This document shows, piece by piece, positions 31,454-34,238 of a DNA stretch of 34,238 bases. The notes under the pieces were generated by a model. The model was not told where the DNA came from. It searched no databases and saw only the letters and a list, made by a program, of their open reading frames with translations. Within the stretch, counting starts at the first letter, position 1; each line of letters begins with the position of its first letter. The position numbers and the translations under genes are program-made. This DNA comes from an uncultured bacterium (GTDB taxonomy: Bacteria; Bacillota; Clostridia; Oscillospirales; Acutalibacteraceae). Location: positions 1 through 34,238 of the forward strand of contig CAJMOH010000032.1 of the NCBI GenBank assembly GCA_905215055.1. Reading direction: 5' to 3'.

Positions 31454-32170
31454 ATGCTTCAACCCATTCGTTTGCTGCGCCGGCTGTTTGACAAGCTGTT
31501 CCCCCAAGAGCCCCAGGGCTGCCATTACATCAACGGCCCGGAAACCCTGCCGCCGCCTCTGACCAAGGAGCAGGAGGCCCAGGTGCTGGAGAACATCCGC
31601 CAGGGACTCCCCGGCGCCAGGGAGCCTTTGATTACCCACAACCTGCGGCTGGTGGTGTATATCGCCAAGAAATTTGAAAGCCCCGGCGCCAGCGTGGAGG
31701 ACCTGATCTCCATCGGCACCATTGGGCTGATGAAAGCGGTGAACACCTTTCAGGTGGAGCGCAACATCAAGCTGGCCACCTACGCCAGCCGGTGCATTGA
31801 AAACGAGATTCTGATGCACCTGCGGAAAAGCTCCCAGCTGCGCCATGAGGTGTCCATCGACGATCCCCTGAATGTGGACTGGGACGGCAACGAGCTGCTG
31901 CTCTCCGACCTGCTGGGCAGCGACCCGGACCTGGTGAACCGGGACATCGAGCAGGAGGCGGAGCGCTCTATGCTCCGCCGGGCGGTGGACCGGCTCTCTC
32001 CCCGGGAGAAAGCGATTATGGTGCTGCGGTTCGGCCTTGGCACGGAAAAGGAGCACACCCAAAAGGAGGTGGCCGATCAGCTGGGCATTTCCCAATCCTA
32101 CATATCCAGGCTGGAGAAACGAATTATCCACCGCCTGCGCCGCGACCTGGAAAAAGCCGGGGCAGCATGA
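31454..32170 (+). CDS. sigE: RNA polymerase sporulation sigma factor SigE
   Basis: A 238-residue pro-sigma factor that directs early mother-cell transcription. The N-terminal pro-sequence (about 1-28, MLQPIRLLRRLFDKLFP) is amphipathic and basic. Region 2 contains THNLRLVVYIAKKFE, DLISIGTIGLMKAVNTF and ATYASRCIENEILMHLRK. Region 4 ends with QKEVADQLGISQSYISRLEKR. AAGGAGG lies before ATG 31454. sigG, which follows sigE in many Clostridia, is not here; a terminator is. Confidence 0.96.
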   Translation: MLQPIRLLRRLFDKLFPQEPQGCHYINGPETLPPPLTKEQEAQVLENIRQGLPGAREPLITHNLRLVVYIAKKFESPGASVEDLISIGTIGLMKAVNTFQVERNIKLATYASRCIENEILMHLRKSSQLRHEVSIDDPLNVDWDGNELLLSDLLGSDPDLVNRDIEQEAERSMLRRAVDRLSPREKAIMVLRFGLGTEKEHTQKEVADQLGISQSYISRLEKRIIHRLRRDLEKAGAA

Positions 32171-32173
32171 AAG

Positions 32174-32224
32174 GACCCGCTCTTCCCAAACGCCGGGGAG
32201 AGTGGGTCTTTTTTACCCAATGGC
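32174..32224 (+). terminator. Terminator after sigE
   Basis: GACCCGCTCTTCCC pairs with GGGGAGAGTGGGTC (two wobble pairs) around a 7-nt loop, then six T's. Confidence 0.9.
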
Positions 32225-32256
32225 AAACGCCCCTGCCGGATCAGCAGAGGCGTTTG
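32224..32256. other. Hairpin downstream of the 63-aa gene
   Basis: CAAACGCCCCTGC (32224-32236) pairs with GCAGAGGCGTTTG (32244-32256), with one wobble. No T-run follows on the minus strand, but it lies 38 nt after the stop of the small gene and may protect or end that mRNA. Confidence 0.45.
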
Positions 32257-32294
32257 TGAAAGGAGAATCTCCAAGGGCTGGAGGAGGGAGTTGT

Positions 32295-32486
32295 TCAGCC
32301 CTTGCGCCTATGAAAACTGAACACCGAGCCCAGCAAAGACTGGGGACGCTCTGCGGCGCGAATGTCCTCCTGGAACATGGCCACAGGCTGGAGGCCGCCC
32401 TGCATTACCATGGGGGCGGGACGGCGGTTCAACATGCTGTACTCATAGTCTCTTATTGTAACAGGCTGCTCTACAAAATCAAACAT
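32295..32486 (-). CDS. Conserved-looking 63-aa protein of unknown function
   Basis: A 63-residue soluble protein starting MFDFVEQPVTIRDYEYSM and ending FSFHRRKG. It has no Cys, signal peptide or membrane segment. It is rich in Arg, Gln, Met and aromatic residues. AAAGGAAG lies 7 nt before ATG 32486. It has a strong consensus-type promoter about 100 nt upstream and a structured leader, so it is likely expressed. I do not recognise a family. It is convergent with sigE, so a link to sporulation is only positional. Confidence 0.65.
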   Translation of the reverse strand: MFDFVEQPVTIRDYEYSMLNRRPAPMVMQGGLQPVAMFQEDIRAAERPQSLLGSVFSFHRRKG

Positions 32487-32534
32487 AACTGTCTTCCTTT
32501 CTTCCGCAAAGCAGGGATGAAAATTGTTTTTCTA

Positions 32535-32579
32535 CGGGAGACACATTCTTTAGAGGCCGGTCACCAGCCCCCTCTCCCG
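32535..32579 (-). ncRNA. Structured leader of the 63-aa gene
   Basis: Read on the minus strand, CGGGAGA (from 32579) pairs with TCTCCCG (ending 32535), enclosing a stem GGCTGG-TGA-CCGGCC with one wobble. The element starts at about +1 of the predicted transcript. It does not match a riboswitch class I know by eye. It could be an RNA regulator or a 5' stabilising hairpin. Confidence 0.4.
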
Positions 32580-32587
32580 ACAGTTAT

Positions 32588-32616
32588 ATTCTAGCATATC
32601 CTTGCTCAATTTTCAA
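32588..32616 (-). promoter_or_regulatory. Sigma-A promoter of the 63-aa gene
   Basis: On the minus strand TTGAAA (32611-32616), a 17-nt spacer and TAGAAT (32588-32593) preceded by TGC (extended -10). Confidence 0.75.
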
Positions 32617-32654
32617 CATCTTTAGGCGATTTTTACAAAATATTTTTTCAAAAC

Positions 32655-32726
32655 TCAAAAATTCATTTTTGACCGGGTTTCAGGCGTTTTCTCTGGGGAA
32701 ACACCCCTCTTTCTGCAAAACGCCTG
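32655..32726. repeat. Two adjacent inverted repeats upstream of the 63-aa gene promoter
   Basis: TCAAAAAT-TC-ATTTTTGA (32655-32672) is a perfect palindrome. CAGGCGTTTT (32681-32690) and AAAACGCCTG (32717-32726) form a 10-bp inverted repeat enclosing GGGG/CCCC (32695-32698, 32704-32707). They lie between the SLOG gene terminator and the small-gene promoter. Neither is a normal terminator. Confidence 0.55.
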
Positions 32727-32779
32727 GGAAAAAGCTGCAAATCCTCTGATCCATCATCACGGTAAAGCCCCAAAGGGGC

Positions 32780-32824
32780 AAAAAACGCCCGGCGGAGCGG
32801 GGGGCTTCCCCTCCCTGCCGGGCG
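32780..32824 (-). terminator. Terminator after the SLOG gene
   Basis: On the minus strand CGCCCGGC pairs with GCCGGGCG, followed by six T's. A second small stem GCCCC/GGGGC follows. Confidence 0.85.
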
Positions 32825-32848
32825 CTTTTCCAGGGGCCTTCGCCGCCC

Positions 32849-33346
32849 CTATTTTTCCGGATTTTGGACCAGCTCCGCCAGGTTCCGCACGGCCAGCCCC
32901 TGCTCTCTGGCGTATTGAGCTGTGTAGGCGGTGCCGCCCCGTTCCTGAACCAGATAGCACACGCAGTAGGCGCTGTGGTCCACCAGATAGCGGTCCCGCT
33001 GGAACATGCAGCCCCGGGTGTAGCCCTGCCCCATATAGACCACCTGGTCCGCCTGGCGCAGCAGGGTGCGGAACACCGCCGCGTCCCGCTGGCTCCATTG
33101 CTCCTCCTGGCCCACATAGGGCAGGGCCAGCACCAGCTTCAGCGCGGGCAGGCCCATGGCCCGCATCCGCAGCACCTCCTGAGCGGCGGCGGTATCAAAC
33201 CCCAAGGCGCCCCCCGCCAAAAAGGTGGTCACGCCCTTTTGGGCTAAATCCAAAATTTCCTCCCGCAGCCTCCGTCGCAGCCAGAGCATCTCCTGCTCTG
33301 GAATGCGCCGGTGGCCGGTAAAGCAGCAGCTTGTCTCACGCTCCAA
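32849..33346 (-). CDS. SLOG-family nucleotide-binding protein (DUF1273/YpsA-like)
   Basis: A 165-residue Rossmann-like protein. SCCFTGHRRIP at the start, AGGALGFDTAAAQEVL (about 44-59) and LPYVGQEEQWSQRD match the YpsA/DUF1273 branch of the SLOG superfamily, which binds nucleotide-derived ligands. YpsA affects division in some Firmicutes; the ligand is unknown. TTG 33346 is preferred because AAAGGAG precedes it by 8 nt and places SCCFTGHR near the N-terminus; ATG 33370 has a poor site. It has its own promoter. Confidence 0.8.
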   Translation of the reverse strand: MERETSCCFTGHRRIPEQEMLWLRRRLREEILDLAQKGVTTFLAGGALGFDTAAAQEVLRMRAMGLPALKLVLALPYVGQEEQWSQRDAAVFRTLLRQADQVVYMGQGYTRGCMFQRDRYLVDHSAYCVCYLVQERGGTAYTAQYAREQGLAVRNLAELVQNPEK

Positions 33347-33446
33347 AGGGAGCACTCCTTTCTGTGTCATTCATCTCTGGGATACTCCTCCACCAAAAGG
33401 GCCGTCCGCTTCTTTATGAAAGGTCGCTCCCATGGCCTTTGCTTTA

Positions 33447-33475
33447 AGGATACCAGCAACCGGGAGGAATGTCAA
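33447..33475 (-). promoter_or_regulatory. Promoter of the SLOG gene
   Basis: On the minus strand TTGACA (33470-33475, perfect), 17 nt and TATCCT (33447-33452). Confidence 0.7.
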
Positions 33476-33482
33476 CCAACGC

Positions 33483-33510
33483 AAAAAGCGGCCCCACACG
33501 GGACCGCTTT
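33483..33510 (-). terminator. Terminator after the GGGtGRT gene
   Basis: AAGCGGTCCC pairs with GGGGCCGCTT (one wobble) around GTGT on the minus strand, followed by T's. Confidence 0.88.
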
Positions 33511-33540
33511 CCGAACTGTTTTGAAACTCGAAAGGAAAAA

Positions 33541-34238
33541 TTACTCCTTGGTGCCCTCGTACACAGCCACAGCGCAGGCAACGGTGGCGCCCACCATGGG
33601 GTTGTTGCCCATGCCGATCAGACCCATCATTTCCACATGGGCGGGCACGGAGGAAGAGCCGGCGAACTGGGCGTCGCCGTGCATGCGGCCCATGGAGTCG
33701 GTCAGGCCGTAAGAAGCGGGGCCGGCAGCCATGTTGTCGGGATGCAGGGTACGGCCGGTGCCGCCGCCGGAGGCCACGGAGAAGTACTTCTTGCCGTTCT
33801 CGTTGGCCCACTTCTTGTAGGTGCCGGCAACCAGGTGCTGGAACCGGGTGGGGTTGGTGGAGTTGCCGGTGATGGACACGTCCACGCCCTCGGCCTTCAT
33901 GATGGCCACGCCTTCCAGAACGTCATTGGCGCCATAGCACTTCACAGCGGCGCGCTCGCCCTCGGAGAAGGCCTTGGTCTCCACAACCTTCAGCTCGCCG
34001 GTGAAGAAATCAAAGTCAGTCTTTACATAGGTAAAGCCGTTGATGCGGGAGATGATGTAAGCGGCGTCCTTGCCCAAGCCGTTGAGGATGATCCGCAGGG
34101 GCTCCTTGCGGGCGCGGTTGGCAGTCTTGGCGATGCCGATAGCGCCCTCGGCGGCGGCGAAGGACTCGTGGCCAGCCAGGAACGCGAAGCACTTGGTCTC
34201 ATCCCGCAGCAGCATGGCGCCCAGGTTGCCGTGGCCCA
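33541..34238 (-). CDS. GGGtGRT family protein (3' part; gene continues past the window end)
   Basis: The last 231 residues of a gene whose 5' end lies beyond 34238; the frame is open to the window edge (GHGNLGAMLLRDETK). The signature SGGGTGRTLHPDNMAAGP (about 85 residues from the C-terminus) names the family, which has no firm function. Further Gly/Ala/Met-rich conserved segments are SYGLTDSMGRMHGDAQFAG and MMGLIGMGNNPMVGATVA. The ATG visible at 34215 is internal, not the start; family members are about 330 residues. A strong terminator follows. Codon use looks like that of a highly expressed gene (mostly C- or G-ending codons). Confidence 0.85.
   Translation of the reverse strand, partial: GHGNLGAMLLRDETKCFAFLAGHESFAAAEGAIGIAKTANRARKEPLRIILNGLGKDAAYIISRINGFTYVKTDFDFFTGELKVVETKAFSEGERAAVKCYGANDVLEGVAIMKAEGVDVSITGNSTNPTRFQHLVAGTYKKWANENGKKYFSVASGGGTGRTLHPDNMAAGPASYGLTDSMGRMHGDAQFAGSSSVPAHVEMMGLIGMGNNPMVGATVACAVAVYEGTKE

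Noticed and set aside
32849..33346. SLOG protein as part of an anti-phage defence system
   Set aside because: No effector, nuclease or membrane pore gene is adjacent; neighbours are a small unknown gene and a GGGtGRT gene with separate promoters and terminators.

Overview
The window looks like part of the chromosome of a high-GC, spore-forming member of the Clostridia, most likely Oscillospiraceae-like (inference). Evidence: spoIIGA-sigE; HPr with His15 and the Ser46 site of Firmicutes; a Firmicutes-style division/cell-wall (dcw) cluster starting with mraZ; strong AGGAGG-type ribosome binding sites and sigma-A promoters. I see no rRNA, tRNA, CRISPR array, phage gene or transposase.

Layout. 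(1) 120-4180, plus strand: an ATP-grasp ligase, an aspartate/glutamate-type racemase and a glutamine-dependent asparagine synthetase. This trio matches the D-Asp ligase / Asp racemase / AsnH-like set that builds and amidates D-Asp peptidoglycan crossbridges in some Firmicutes. Two diverged inverted copies of a ~200-230 bp non-coding repeat flank the racemase-synthetase pair. (2) 4501-6670, minus: a CDF metal exporter, an orphan beta subunit of an Fe-S tartrate/fumarate hydratase and a VOC/glyoxalase protein. (3) 6776-19273, minus: a dcw cluster in the order mraZ, rsmH, ftsL, PASTA-PBP, mraY, a 50-codon membrane ORF, ftsW, murG, murA, ftsQ, ftsZ. murE, murF, murD, murC, murB and ftsA are absent. 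A MraZ-type operator lies upstream of mraZ. The cluster is split by terminators after ftsL and ftsQ. A 566-bp gap before the PBP holds a tandem 80-bp repeat carrying two extended -10 elements. (4) 19574-24645, minus: a coiled-coil protein, coaD, rsmD, uvrC, ptsH (HPr), trmD. (5) 24647-27658, minus: rimM, khpA, rpsP, ffh, ylxM, the translation/SRP cluster, with a perfect consensus promoter before ylxM. (6) 27873-30336: a plus-strand threonine aldolase, then minus-strand crcB and ldh. (7) 30588-32170, plus: spoIIGA-sigE. (8) 32295-34238, minus: a 63-aa unknown protein with its own promoter and structured leader, a SLOG/DUF1273 protein, and the 3' part of a GGGtGRT-family gene cut by the window end.

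Most of the window is core housekeeping. The parts most worth following up are the D-Asx crossbridge-like cassette, the duplicated promoter region with an attenuator-like hairpin before the PBP gene, the small membrane ORF sitting where murD is usually found, and the unknown small protein with a structured leader. All functional assignments come from reading motifs in the translated sequence; no database search was run.
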